DNA of 8,297 nt from an uncultured Oxalobacter sp. (GTDB lineage Bacteria > Pseudomonadota > Gammaproteobacteria > Burkholderiales > Burkholderiaceae_D): positions 1-8,297 of the forward strand of contig CAKQQG010000054.1 in NCBI GenBank assembly GCA_934270705.1, written 5' to 3'. The translations under genes were made by a program, and so were the position numbers. Shown in pieces: positions 1 to 6,165 of the stretch. Each line of letters opens with the position of its first letter. The stretch's first letter is position 1. The notes below the pieces were generated by a model. That model saw only the letters and a program-made list of their open reading frames with translations, had not been told where the DNA came from and did no database searches.

Positions 1-21
1 CCGCGCCATGCGGCGGCGCGG
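1..21 (-). terminator. GC-rich hairpin at window edge, possible terminator of the small membrane-protein gene
   Basis: Positions 1-7 (CCGCGCC) and 15-21 (GGCGCGG) are a perfect 7-bp inverted repeat. It lies 21 bp beyond the stop codon of the minus-strand gene 43-267, where its terminator would be expected. The T-tract that would follow on the minus strand falls outside the window, so terminator function cannot be confirmed. On the plus strand no T-run follows. Confidence 0.3.
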
Positions 22-42
22 GAAAACGCGGCAAGTACCTGA

Positions 43-267
43 TTAACCGCGGTTTGCGACAACATCTACATTGACGCTTGCATGGCGGGTATTCTGGTTC
101 TGGAATACATCGGCATCATAAACATTGCCCAATGCATAAGGCAGCGGATTGAAAGATGCTTTCTGTTCGGCATTGTAGGACACACCAAGAATAACACCGA
201 TCACCATAAAGCAAATGAAAACGGACATGATAAATTCGCCGATAGTCTGGGATTTTTGAGTAGACAT
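43..267 (-). CDS. Small single-pass membrane protein, function unknown (74 aa)
   Basis: I do not recognise this family. The start is the ATG at 265-267, which has an AAGGTG Shine-Dalgarno at 274-279 and a 6-nt spacer; an in-frame TTG 18 bp upstream lacks a comparable site. The protein begins MSTQKSQTIGEF, then has one strongly hydrophobic stretch at about residues 12-31 (with FIMSVFICFMVIGVILGV). A soluble tail of about 43 residues follows, rich in N, Q, V and D. There is no lipobox and no clear signal-peptidase site after the hydrophobic segment, so an N-terminal membrane anchor is more likely than secretion. The stop is TAA. It is monocistronic within the window, with a long AT-rich region upstream. 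The good ribosome binding site, membrane segment and coherent composition support a real gene; the role is unknown. Confidence 0.62.
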   Translation of the reverse strand: MSTQKSQTIGEFIMSVFICFMVIGVILGVSYNAEQKASFNPLPYALGNVYDADVFQNQNTRHASVNVDVVANRG

Positions 268-285
268 TATATTCACCTTAATCAA

Positions 286-781
286 TTAAAATTTCGCTCT
301 CCATCATCATTTTTCAAACAACAAATAACTACGCTCCGTAAGGTTTAATGTTGAACTCAATCTGGCGTTTCATTCACCGGAGAGATTAGTGAAGGCCACG
401 GGTTACTTTTTAAAACAACTCCCTTTTTCAAGCAATAAAGTTTTCTATACATATTCGTTCATGTTTTTTACAAGTCATCCGGAAAATCCCTTGCCCGCAT
501 TTTCTTTTCCATATCTATCATCATGATTTTCCTGTTTTTTTCCCGCTCCGGAATAAATGAATCGGACTGCATATGCATCTGGCTGCCAAAATGCCTGAAA
601 CAGCCCGATTTGCGGAAAAACATGCGCACGAAAAAAAAACAACACCTTCGGCATCCATCGCAAGACGCCCATCGCACCGGAAAATGACGAAAGAAACAAC
701 GGAAAACGCCCCCGCCCCCCTCACGCGACATCCTTCACTCCCCGCAGGAACCACCCCGCACACCCAAACGGACATCGGCTG
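286..781. other. Intergenic stretch, no gene supported
   Basis: About 500 bp, AT-rich up to roughly position 560 and then increasingly GC-rich. The part next to 267 should hold the 5' leader and promoter of the minus-strand gene. One weak pairing on the minus strand is TTGCTT, a 17-nt spacer and TAAAAA around positions 402-430, but I do not consider it decisive. A short inverted repeat TTCAC/GTGAA occurs around 373-395. Open frames across the right part are unsupported: no ribosome binding site, low-complexity translation, and continuation into the 8-bp repeat that has no stops in any frame. Confidence 0.4.
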
Positions 782-949
782 GCAACCGTGCAACCGTGCA
801 ACCGGGCAACCGGGCAACCGGGCAACCGGGCAACCGGGCAACCGGGCAACCGGGCAACCGGACAACCGGACAACCGGACAAACGGACAAACGGACAAACG
901 GACAAACGGACAAACGGACAAACGGGCAAACGGGCAGTCGGGCAGTCGG
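782..949. repeat. Tandem array of 21 x 8-bp units (VNTR-like)
   Basis: Exactly 21 octamers sit in perfect phase over 168 bp with no insertion or deletion. In order they are GCAACCGT x2, GCAACCGG x8, ACAACCGG x2, ACAAACGG x6, GCAAACGG x1 and GCAGTCGG x2; the next octamer, GCACGATA, breaks the pattern. Variants are grouped in blocks rather than scattered, as expected if copies spread by replication slippage or unequal exchange. Because 8 is not a multiple of 3, any frame reads an 8-residue period every 24 bp, and none of the units makes a stop on either strand. This explains the overlapping low-complexity ORFs (ATGQPGNR-type and ARLPGCPV-type), which I do not regard as genes. The array lies between the small membrane-protein gene and the small-RNA candidate. 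Confidence 0.95.
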
Positions 950-1036
950 GCACGATACACGCACGTCAGGCCGTCATGGTGGAAGAAAGGAAAACAGAAA
1001 CGTGAGGAAAAAGGCAGGGGCGAGAACGTTTCGCAC

Positions 1037-1066
1037 AAAAGAAAACGCGGCTCTGGCGAAGCCGCG
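1037..1066 (-). terminator. Rho-independent terminator (minus strand)
   Basis: On the minus strand the stem CGCGGCT/AGCCGCG (1060-1066 with 1046-1052, 7 bp, all but one G-C) has a 7-nt loop and is followed at once by TTTTCTTTT (1045-1037). The plus-strand side has only a broken T-run (GGGGTTTT, after a 3-nt gap), so the minus direction is much the better fit. It ends the transcript predicted from the promoter at 1130-1158. Confidence 0.8.
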
Positions 1067-1124
1067 TATGGGGTTTTCGAATGGTTGTTTCAGCTTCGCG
1101 GTAGCTGACCATCAAGTCCCCGCA
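1037..1124 (-). ncRNA. Candidate small regulatory RNA, about 88 nt
   Basis: A near-consensus promoter and a strong terminator on the same strand bracket about 88 nt without a convincing ORF. The start is placed about 6 nt after the -10 box (at 1123-1126, uncertain by a few bases). The RNA can form nested helices: GGGG (1118-1121) with CCCC (1070-1073), AUGGU (1108-1112) with ACCAU (1081-1085), and CAGCU (1103-1107) with AGCUG (1091-1095). The last closes a 7-nt loop and leaves a 5-nt bulge at 1086-1090; the terminator hairpin follows. The only in-frame peptide (MKLRGLDGQLPRS) begins with an ATG that overlaps the -10 box and so cannot be translated from this promoter. I do not recognise a known family (not 6S, tmRNA, SRP RNA or RNase P RNA). 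Its targets are unknown. Confidence 0.6.
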
Positions 1125-1129
1125 ATTTC

Positions 1130-1158
1130 ATTGTAACCACAGTCCCGGCCGTTTTCAA
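1130..1158 (-). promoter_or_regulatory. Sigma70-type promoter of the small-RNA candidate
   Basis: Minus-strand TTGAAA (1153-1158, 5 of 6 consensus) and TACAAT (1130-1135, 5 of 6) are separated by exactly 17 nt. Upstream lie two further copies of an 11-bp unit with A-tracts in helical phase (1162-1183), resembling an UP element or an intrinsic bend. This is one of the two best-scoring promoters I can find by eye in the window. Confidence 0.7.
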
Positions 1159-1183
1159 GCCTTTTTCAAGCCTTTTTTCAGCC
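1152..1183. repeat. Three tandem ~11-bp units with growing T/A-tract
   Basis: On the plus strand the units are TTTTCAAGCC (1152-1161), TTTTTCAAGCC (1162-1172) and TTTTTTCAGCC (1173-1183), so the T-tract grows from 4 to 5 to 6. On the minus strand these are A-tracts at an 11-bp period, and the last unit supplies the -35 box of the promoter at 1130-1158. A single copy of the longest form (TTTTTTCAAGCC) also occurs at 8024-8035. Confidence 0.75.
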
Positions 1184-1456
1184 CGGTCGTGCAGAAAATT
1201 CCGGCAGGCCAACGCCTGCCCGGACACCCCGAACCCCGCAGCCCGCGCCATACCGGGGCTTATCCCCGTTTTCTGTGGACAAGTCCGTGAACAGCACGCT
1301 TTTTCCCTTGCACGACAACGACTTGTACCGGTTGCCTCTCCGGCAGGCATTTCCCCGCATTCATCCTGCCCCCTGCACCATCACACACACGACCACAGGC
1401 GGAAACGGCAAAACGACCGGACTTGCCGCCGCTTTCTTGCAACACCGCCCGATCAA
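1184..1456. other. Intergenic stretch with hairpins, no gene supported
   Basis: I see no protein gene here. It holds a strong hairpin at 1201-1223 (GGCAGGC/GCCTGCC around a CAAC loop, extendable by two pairs past a single-base bulge). A second, weaker hairpin at 1254-1272 (CGGGG/CCCCG followed by TTTT) could be a poor plus-strand terminator. The open frames through the stretch lack a ribosome binding site and have no recognisable motif. Confidence 0.45.
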
Positions 1457-1489
1457 TTTCCTACCAAACAAATAGGAAACAGGTATAAT
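1457..1489 (+). promoter_or_regulatory. Promoter and palindromic operator candidate of the Rrf2 gene
   Basis: A perfect -10 box TATAAT lies at 1484-1489, 52 bp before the ATG of the Rrf2-family gene. The -35 region 17 nt upstream (CTACCA, 1461-1466) is poor. That region is covered by a perfect 7-bp inverted repeat, TTTCCTA (1457-1463) and TAGGAAA (1473-1479), with 9 bp between the arms. A dimeric repressor or activator bound there would touch the -35 site, and autoregulation by Rrf2 proteins is common. That the Rrf2 protein binds this palindrome is inference. Confidence 0.6.
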
Positions 1490-1541
1490 ACGCCAGCAAA
1501 CCGGCCGATTCCGCCATGCCGGTACAACTGGAACGAACGCC

Positions 1542-1970
1542 ATGAAAATCTCGACCCGTGGACGATACGCCCTGCGCTTCATGATCGACCTTGCCCGGTA
1601 CGGCAACGGCCAATATGCCCTGCTCAGGGACATCGCCGCACGCCAGCAGATTTCGCTCAAGTATCTGGAACAGATCGCCACCGCGCTGGGAAAAGCGGGA
1701 CTGATCGAAAGCATGCGCGGTCCGCAAGGCGGATACCGGCTCACCCGTCCACCGCAGGCCTACACCGTCGGCGACATCCTGCGCCCCATCGAAGGCCATC
1801 TGGCATGCGTGGCATGTCTGGAAACACATCCGAACCCCTGCCCGCAATACAGCCAATGCCGGACCGTCCATTTCTGGGAAGGACTCCAGCGCGTCATACT
1901 GGACTATCTCGACGGCACCACCCTGGCCACGCTCGCCGGGCAACACGAAAACACCCCGTTTCCCTGCTGA
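1542..1970 (+). CDS. Rrf2-family transcriptional regulator (IscR/CymR type)
   Basis: A 142-aa DNA-binding regulator, the normal size for the family. The N-terminus MKISTRGRYALR is the Rrf2 hallmark. A winged helix-turn-helix covers about residues 1-80, with the recognition region near residues 30-60 (ISLKYLEQI) and the wing motif RGPQGGYRL at 59-67. The sensory part carries C89, C92, C100 and C106, with H110 three residues past C106. The C92-X7-C100-X5-C106 spacing resembles the Fe-S ligand cluster of IscR-like members, so a cluster or a thiol switch is plausible. A further cysteine, C142, is the last residue. The Shine-Dalgarno is weak, but the start is fixed by the family N-terminus. The gene lies 187 bp upstream of cysK on the same strand, which suggests control of cysteine metabolism, as CymR does in Firmicutes. 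I cannot tell IscR, CymR or another subgroup from sequence alone, so I give no symbol. Confidence 0.92.
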   Translation: MKISTRGRYALRFMIDLARYGNGQYALLRDIAARQQISLKYLEQIATALGKAGLIESMRGPQGGYRLTRPPQAYTVGDILRPIEGHLACVACLETHPNPCPQYSQCRTVHFWEGLQRVILDYLDGTTLATLAGQHENTPFPC

Positions 1971-1973
1971 AAG

Positions 1974-2002
1974 CTGCCAAATGGACAAAACCTTTCTATA
2001 CT
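1974..2002 (+). promoter_or_regulatory. Possible internal promoter for cysK with a long leader
   Basis: CTGCCA (1974-1979, 4 of 6 consensus) and TATACT (1997-2002, 5 of 6) are 17 nt apart, starting directly after the Rrf2 stop codon. Use of this promoter would give cysK a leader of about 150 nt. The leader contains a 6-bp inverted repeat CCTGCC (2026-2031)/GGCAGG (2050-2055). A perfect TTGACA at 2115-2120 has no acceptable -10 box at 16-18 nt. Whether cysK is transcribed from here, from the Rrf2 promoter, or both is open. Confidence 0.4.
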
Positions 2003-2157
2003 GCACACACGACGACAGGAACCGTCCTGCCAGCACCGGCTGCCAGACCGGCAGGTCATGCCACGCCGCTGCGGCTTTACCGGGAAACGCGCCCTGCGCA
2101 CATTCCCAACCGTTTTGACAGACTTTACCGATAAAAACAGACCATCAAGGAGAACCC

Positions 2158-3093
2158 ATGTCCCATATCGCCAAAAGCGCCACCGACCTGATCGGCAACA
2201 CCCCGTTACTGGAACTGGGCCGCTATTGCGCCACCCACGCCCCCGACGCGACCATTCTGGCCAAGCTGGAATTTCTCAATCCGGCCGGCAGCGCCAAGGA
2301 CAGAATCGCCAAATCCATGATCGAGGCGGCCGAAGCCGAAGGCAAACTCGGGCCGGGCGCGACCATCATCGAACCGACTTCCGGCAACACCGGCATCGGA
2401 CTGGCCGCCGTCGCCGCCGCCCGCGGCTACCGCATCATCATCACCATGCCGGAAACCATGAGCGTCGAACGCCAGAAACTCATCCGCGGCTATGGTGCGG
2501 AACTGGTGCTGACCGAAGGCGCCAAAGGCATGAAAGGCGCGATCGACAAGGCGCTGGAACTGGCGAAAACCATTCCGGGCAGCTTCGTGCCGCTGCAATT
2601 CGACAACCCCGCCAATCCCGCCGCCCACAAGGCCACGACCGGCCCCGAAATCTGGCGCGACACCGACGGCAAGGTCGATATCTTCGTCGCGGGTGTCGGC
2701 ACCGGCGGCACCTTGACCGGCACCGGCACCTACCTCAAGGAACAGAATCCCGCCGTGCGCGTCGTCGCCGTCGAACCGGCCTCCTCTCCGGTACTGTCCG
2801 GCGGCAAGAGCGGCGCACACCAGATACAGGGCATCGGCGCAGGCTTCATCCCCGCCGCACTCGACACCAGCATCTATGACGAAGTCATTCCGGCCCCCAA
2901 CGAAGCGGCCTTCACGACCGCCCGCGCCCTCGCCCATACCGAAGGCGTACTCGTCGGCATCTCGTCCGGCGCGGCGCTCTGGGCAGCGACCGAACTGGCC
3001 AAACGGCCGGAAAACCGCGGCAAAACCATCGTCGCGCTTTTGCCCGACAATGGCGAACGCTACCTTTCCACCGCCCTGTTTCCGGACGCCTGA
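2158..3093 (+). CDS. cysK: Cysteine synthase A (O-acetylserine sulfhydrylase), PLP-dependent
   Basis: A 311-aa cytoplasmic fold-type II PLP enzyme that converts O-acetylserine and sulfide to cysteine and acetate. Visible motifs: [11 protein letters not shown] (10-20); NPAGSAKDR with the PLP lysine K47; the substrate loop TSGNTG (74-79); the phosphate-binding loop GTGGT (181-185); [10 protein letters not shown] (221-230); and GISSGA with the pyridine-contacting serine (268-272). Full length for CysK/CysM. A strong AAGGAG lies at 2147-2152, 5 nt before the ATG. The lysine motif reads NPAGSAKDR where NPGGSVKDR or NPSGSVKDR is more usual. The downstream gene starts 18 bp after the stop, so the two are very likely cotranscribed. 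Because the neighbour has a MccB/MetB-like domain, a MccA-like role (O-acetylserine-dependent cystathionine synthesis) is an alternative that sequence alone does not exclude. Confidence 0.93.
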   Translation: MSHIAKSATDLIGNTPLLELGRYCATHAPDATILAKLEFLNPAGSAKDRIAKSMIEAAEAEGKLGPGATIIEPTSGNTGIGLAAVAAARGYRIIITMPETMSVERQKLIRGYGAELVLTEGAKGMKGAIDKALELAKTIPGSFVPLQFDNPANPAAHKATTGPEIWRDTDGKVDIFVAGVGTGGTLTGTGTYLKEQNPAVRVVAVEPASSPVLSGGKSGAHQIQGIGAGFIPAALDTSIYDEVIPAPNEAAFTTARALAHTEGVLVGISSGAALWAATELAKRPENRGKTIVALLPDNGERYLSTALFPDA

Positions 3094-3111
3094 AACAGCC
3101 GAAAAACCTTT

Positions 3112-5484
3112 ATGACACGAGACACTATGGAACAGGACACCCTCTGCATCCATGGCGGAACGACCGGCACCGACACAAGCGGTGCCATCGCCGTCCCGAT
3201 TTACCAGACCGCCACATTCGCCCACCCCGCGCCGGGCGAAAGCACCGGTTACGACTACACGCGCGACACCAACCCGACCCGTGACGCGCTGGAAGAAGCC
3301 ATGACGAAACTCGACGGCGGCGCAGCCGCGCTGGCCTTCACATCCGGCATGGCCGCCGCGGCCGCGATCATGGAACTGTTTTCCCCGGGCGAGCACATCA
3401 TCGCCACCGACGACCTTTACGGCGGCACCTTCCGCCTGTTCGCGCGCATATCCGCCAAAAACGGCATCGCATTCGACTGCACGACCACCACCGATGTCGA
3501 CAACATCCGCGCCCTGATCCGTCCCGAGACCCGCGCGATCTTCATCGAAACGCCGACCAACCCGCTCATGCATGTGAGCGACATCGCCGCCATCGCCGAA
3601 CTGGCGAAACGGCACCGGCTCCTGCTCATCGTGGACAACACCTTCCTGTCCCCCGTACTCCAGCGCCCGATCGCGCTCGGCGCCGATATCGTGCTTTACA
3701 GCGCGACAAAATACCTCGCGGGACACAACGACACCGTCGCCGGCGTACTGGTCGCACGTACGCAGGAACTGGCCGACAAACTGCGCTTCATCCGGCTGAC
3801 GACCGGCGCCGCGCTCGCCCCGTTCGACAGCTGGCTGGTCATGCGCGGCCTGAAAACCCTCGCCGTACGCATCGCAAAACAACAGGCCAGCGCCCGCGAA
3901 ATCGCCGGCTGGCTGGCATCCCGCCCGGAAATCGGACGGGTTTACTACCCCGGCCTGCCCGATCATCCCGGATACGCCACCAACCGCCGTCAGGCCGACG
4001 GTCCGGGCGCCATGATCGCCTTCGAAGTCAGCGAAGCCGCCGGCGGCGAGACACTCGCCCGCGCCATCCTCGCGCGCGTCAGGCTCATCCGCTTCGCCGA
4101 AAGTCTGGGCGGTACCGAAAGCCTCATCACCTACCCCGTCACCCAGACACACGCCGCCATTCCCGAAGCCGACCGCATCGCACGCGGCATCACCAACCGC
4201 CTGCTGCGCCTGTCAGTCGGACTGGAAAACGTCCGCGACCTCATCGCCGATCTGGCGCAAGCGCTCACCGGCGAAACATCCGATACCGCACACACCGGCC
4301 ATGGCTTCGATGAAATCATCGACCGGAAAGGTACCGGCTCGCTCAAATTCGACGCCGCCCTGTCCCGCGGCAAACCGCAAGACATCCTGCCGATGTGGGT
4401 CGCCGACATGGATTTCCGTTGTCCGCCCGCCGTCACACAAGCCCTGCACGCCATGGCGGAACACGCCATCTACGGCTACACCGAACCCCGCGACGGCTAC
4501 TTCGAAGCCATCCGCGACTGGTTCGCCCGCCGCCACCACTGGCAAATCAACAAAGACTGGCTCGTCATGACACCGGGCGTCGTATTCGCATTGTGCGCCG
4601 CCATCCGCGCCACCACGCGCGAAGGCGATGCCATCCTCATCCAGCCGCCCGTCTATTACCCCTTCGCCAGCTCCGTCACCGACAACCGGCGACGCCTCGT
4701 CCACAACCCGCTGGTACTCAAGGACGGACGCTACACCGTCGATCTGGCGGATTTCGAGCGCAAAATCATCGACAACGACGTCCGGCTGTTCATCCTGTGC
4801 AACCCGCACAACCCCGTCGGGCGCGTCTGGCACCGTGACGAACTCGCCGCCATGGCCGACATCTGTCTGGCGCACGGCGTCACCGTCATCGCCGATGAAA
4901 TCCACGCCGACTTCACCTTCCCGGGCAACACCTTCACCCCGTTCGGCACACTCGGCGAAAAACATCTGGCAAACGCGATCATCTGCACATCGCCCGGCAA
5001 GACCTTCAACCTTGCCGGCCTGCAAAACGCCAACATCTTCATCGCCGACGAAGCGAAACGCCGCGCCTTTTCCCGCGAAATCGACGCCACCGGATACAGC
5101 CAGATGAACACCGCCGGACTGGTGGCCACACAGGCCGCCTATGCAGGCGGACAGGACTGGTTCGACGCGCTGCTTGCCTACCTGACGGCAAACCTCGCCA
5201 TCCTGCGAGAATTCACCGCCAAACGCCTGCCGGGCGTGACCCTCATCGAACCGGAAGGCACCTACCTGCCCTGGCTCGACTTCTCCGGCACCGGTCTGCG
5301 CGGCAAGGCGCTCGACGACTTCATCACGCACAAGGCCGGACTGTGGCTCGCCGACGGCGAAATCTTCGGGCCGGGCGGCGAAGGCTTCGCCCGCATCAAC
5401 ATCGCCTGTCCCGCCGCCACCCTCAAAAAAGCCCTCGACCGGCTGGAAAAAGCGCTCGACGCCCTCCCGCAAGGCAGGCGCTGA
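3112..5484 (+). CDS. Fusion of a trans-sulfuration enzyme (MetB/MccB-like) and a MalY/PatB-type C-S lyase
   Basis: 790 codons encode two complete fold-type I PLP enzymes. Residues about 6-386 are a Cys/Met-metabolism enzyme: TLCIHGG, GYDYTRDTNPTR (47-58), VDNTF (174-178), PLP lysine in SATK(200)YLAGHND, and SLGGTESLI (331-339). This fits a cystathionine gamma-synthase or gamma-lyase; substrate cannot be fixed. Residues about 398-790 match MalY/PatB cystathionine beta-lyases: FDEIIDRKGTGSLKFD, the hallmark MWVADMDF (428-435), YGYTEP, NPHNPVG (564-570), ADEIH (594-598), PLP lysine in SPGK(630)TFNLAG, and the carboxylate-binding arginine in FARINIACP (R761). The linker is only about 11 residues and has no in-frame ATG, GTG or ribosome binding site, so the second domain is not separately translated. 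The start could be M1 (3112) or M6 (3127); M6 gives the more usual N-terminus, and neither has a strong Shine-Dalgarno. The gene follows cysK by 18 bp. Both active-site lysines are present, so both halves should be active. Together they could take cysteine to homocysteine via cystathionine, or degrade sulfur amino acids. Confidence 0.9.
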   Translation: MTRDTMEQDTLCIHGGTTGTDTSGAIAVPIYQTATFAHPAPGESTGYDYTRDTNPTRDALEEAMTKLDGGAAALAFTSGMAAAAAIMELFSPGEHIIATDDLYGGTFRLFARISAKNGIAFDCTTTTDVDNIRALIRPETRAIFIETPTNPLMHVSDIAAIAELAKRHRLLLIVDNTFLSPVLQRPIALGADIVLYSATKYLAGHNDTVAGVLVARTQELADKLRFIRLTTGAALAPFDSWLVMRGLKTLAVRIAKQQASAREIAGWLASRPEIGRVYYPGLPDHPGYATNRRQADGPGAMIAFEVSEAAGGETLARAILARVRLIRFAESLGGTESLITYPVTQTHAAIPEADRIARGITNRLLRLSVGLENVRDLIADLAQALTGETSDTAHTGHGFDEIIDRKGTGSLKFDAALSRGKPQDILPMWVADMDFRCPPAVTQALHAMAEHAIYGYTEPRDGYFEAIRDWFARRHHWQINKDWLVMTPGVVFALCAAIRATTREGDAILIQPPVYYPFASSVTDNRRRLVHNPLVLKDGRYTVDLADFERKIIDNDVRLFILCNPHNPVGRVWHRDELAAMADICLAHGVTVIADEIHADFTFPGNTFTPFGTLGEKHLANAIICTSPGKTFNLAGLQNANIFIADEAKRRAFSREIDATGYSQMNTAGLVATQAAYAGGQDWFDALLAYLTANLAILREFTAKRLPGVTLIEPEGTYLPWLDFSGTGLRGKALDDFITHKAGLWLADGEIFGPGGEGFARINIACPAATLKKALDRLEKALDALPQGRR

Positions 5485-5510
5485 CCCATCCCCCGACGGA
5501 TGCCGCAACG

Positions 5511-5539
5511 AAAAAGCCGGACTTGCGTCCGGCTTTTTT
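5511..5539. terminator. Bidirectional intrinsic terminator between convergent operons
   Basis: A 7-bp stem GCCGGAC (5516-5522)/GTCCGGC (5527-5533) has a TTGC loop, is preceded by AAAAA (5511-5515) and followed by TTTTTT (5534-5539). It therefore reads as an intrinsic terminator on both strands. It lies 26 bp past the stop of the plus-strand fusion gene and 15 bp past the stop of the minus-strand rloB-like gene. Confidence 0.9.
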
Positions 5540-5554
5540 CATCATACCTTTTCC

Positions 5555-6160
5555 CTACGCCTCGATGCGCTGCTCCACAAACAGCAGCTTTTCTTCCAGA
5601 AACTTGCCGAAATCGCAGCCGAAGCGCACCTGTTCGCGTTTCTGGTTGGCGAACAGACGCCCCAGCGTTTCATCATTGATCCTGAACGGCAAACGCCCCT
5701 TGCGGTAATGCGGGAAACAGGCCGCGCGGTACAGCGGCAAATACATCGCGGACGGCAACGGTTCGGAAAAATGGTTGTATTCCTCGCATACCGCCTGCCA
5801 GCGCATCAGCGTTTTCCTGTCCATATGCATGGCGAGAAAATCCTCGAAATTCATCCGCGAAAACAGAAAATCGGGAATGGTCTCCGGCTTGTTTTCATAC
5901 AGCTTTTTCTGGCTGTTCATGTAAATGTCACGATCGACCCAGATCACGATTTCCGCATGCCGGTTTTCGCGCCGCACATCGCGGTAACGGTTGACCGCCG
6001 CCTTGTACACCCCGCTGCCGATGATGTTCGGCGCGAACGCCAGCGGAATTTTGCGCTCGCGCAAAAAACGGTTCAGTTCCTGCAAATAACCGTTTTCGGA
6101 CGCACCCTCGCAAACGACGACGACCGTTTCGACCAGATGTTTTCGTTTCTTTCGGTTCAT
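5555..6160 (-). CDS. rloB: RloB-family protein, TOPRIM-like nuclease candidate of a defence pair
   Basis: 201 aa, typical for RloB-domain proteins. The N-terminal motif is VVVVCEGASENGYL (13-26), with the conserved glutamate E18 followed by E22. An acidic DRD (D76, R77, D78) ends the strand IVIWVDRD. Later come NFEDFLAMH (104-112) and HYRKGRLP (151-158), corresponding to the family's 'FE-x-W-L-L-L-H' and basic segments. The glutamate plus DxD arrangement is that of TOPRIM-type metal-binding sites, as in OLD-family nucleases; nuclease action is inference. I chose the ATG at 6158-6160, which begins MNRKKRKH and lies 5 bp after the ATPase stop; a longer frame upstream only overlaps the ATPase gene. 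The Shine-Dalgarno is weak, so translation probably couples to the upstream gene. RloB partners RloA in Campylobacter type I restriction loci, and related proteins form AbiL-type abortive infection systems. No restriction genes are in this window. Confidence 0.8.
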   Translation of the reverse strand: MNRKKRKHLVETVVVVCEGASENGYLQELNRFLRERKIPLAFAPNIIGSGVYKAAVNRYRDVRRENRHAEIVIWVDRDIYMNSQKKLYENKPETIPDFLFSRMNFEDFLAMHMDRKTLMRWQAVCEEYNHFSEPLPSAMYLPLYRAACFPHYRKGRLPFRINDETLGRLFANQKREQVRFGCDFGKFLEEKLLFVEQRIEA

Positions 6161-6165
6161 AGGAT

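Noticed and set aside
573..1136. Overlapping open frames on both strands through the octamer array, up to 187 codons
   Set aside because: The 8-bp units contain no stop in any of six frames, so open frames are automatic. None has a ribosome binding site, and the translations are low-complexity in all frames.
1259..1282. DnaA-box-like sequences (TTATCCCCG and TGTGGACAA)
   Set aside because: Only two imperfect matches, no cluster, no AT-rich unwinding region, and no dnaA, dnaN or rpmH nearby; not enough for an origin.
2206..4152. 648-codon minus-strand open frame antisense to cysK and the fusion gene
   Set aside because: It lies opposite two genes with full sets of catalytic motifs. The translation is glycine-rich and motif-free, the usual shadow of C-ending codons in GC-rich genes.
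4213..5508. 431-codon minus-strand open frame antisense to the fusion gene
   Set aside because: Same shadow effect: no domain motifs, no good start site, and composition mirrors the sense gene.
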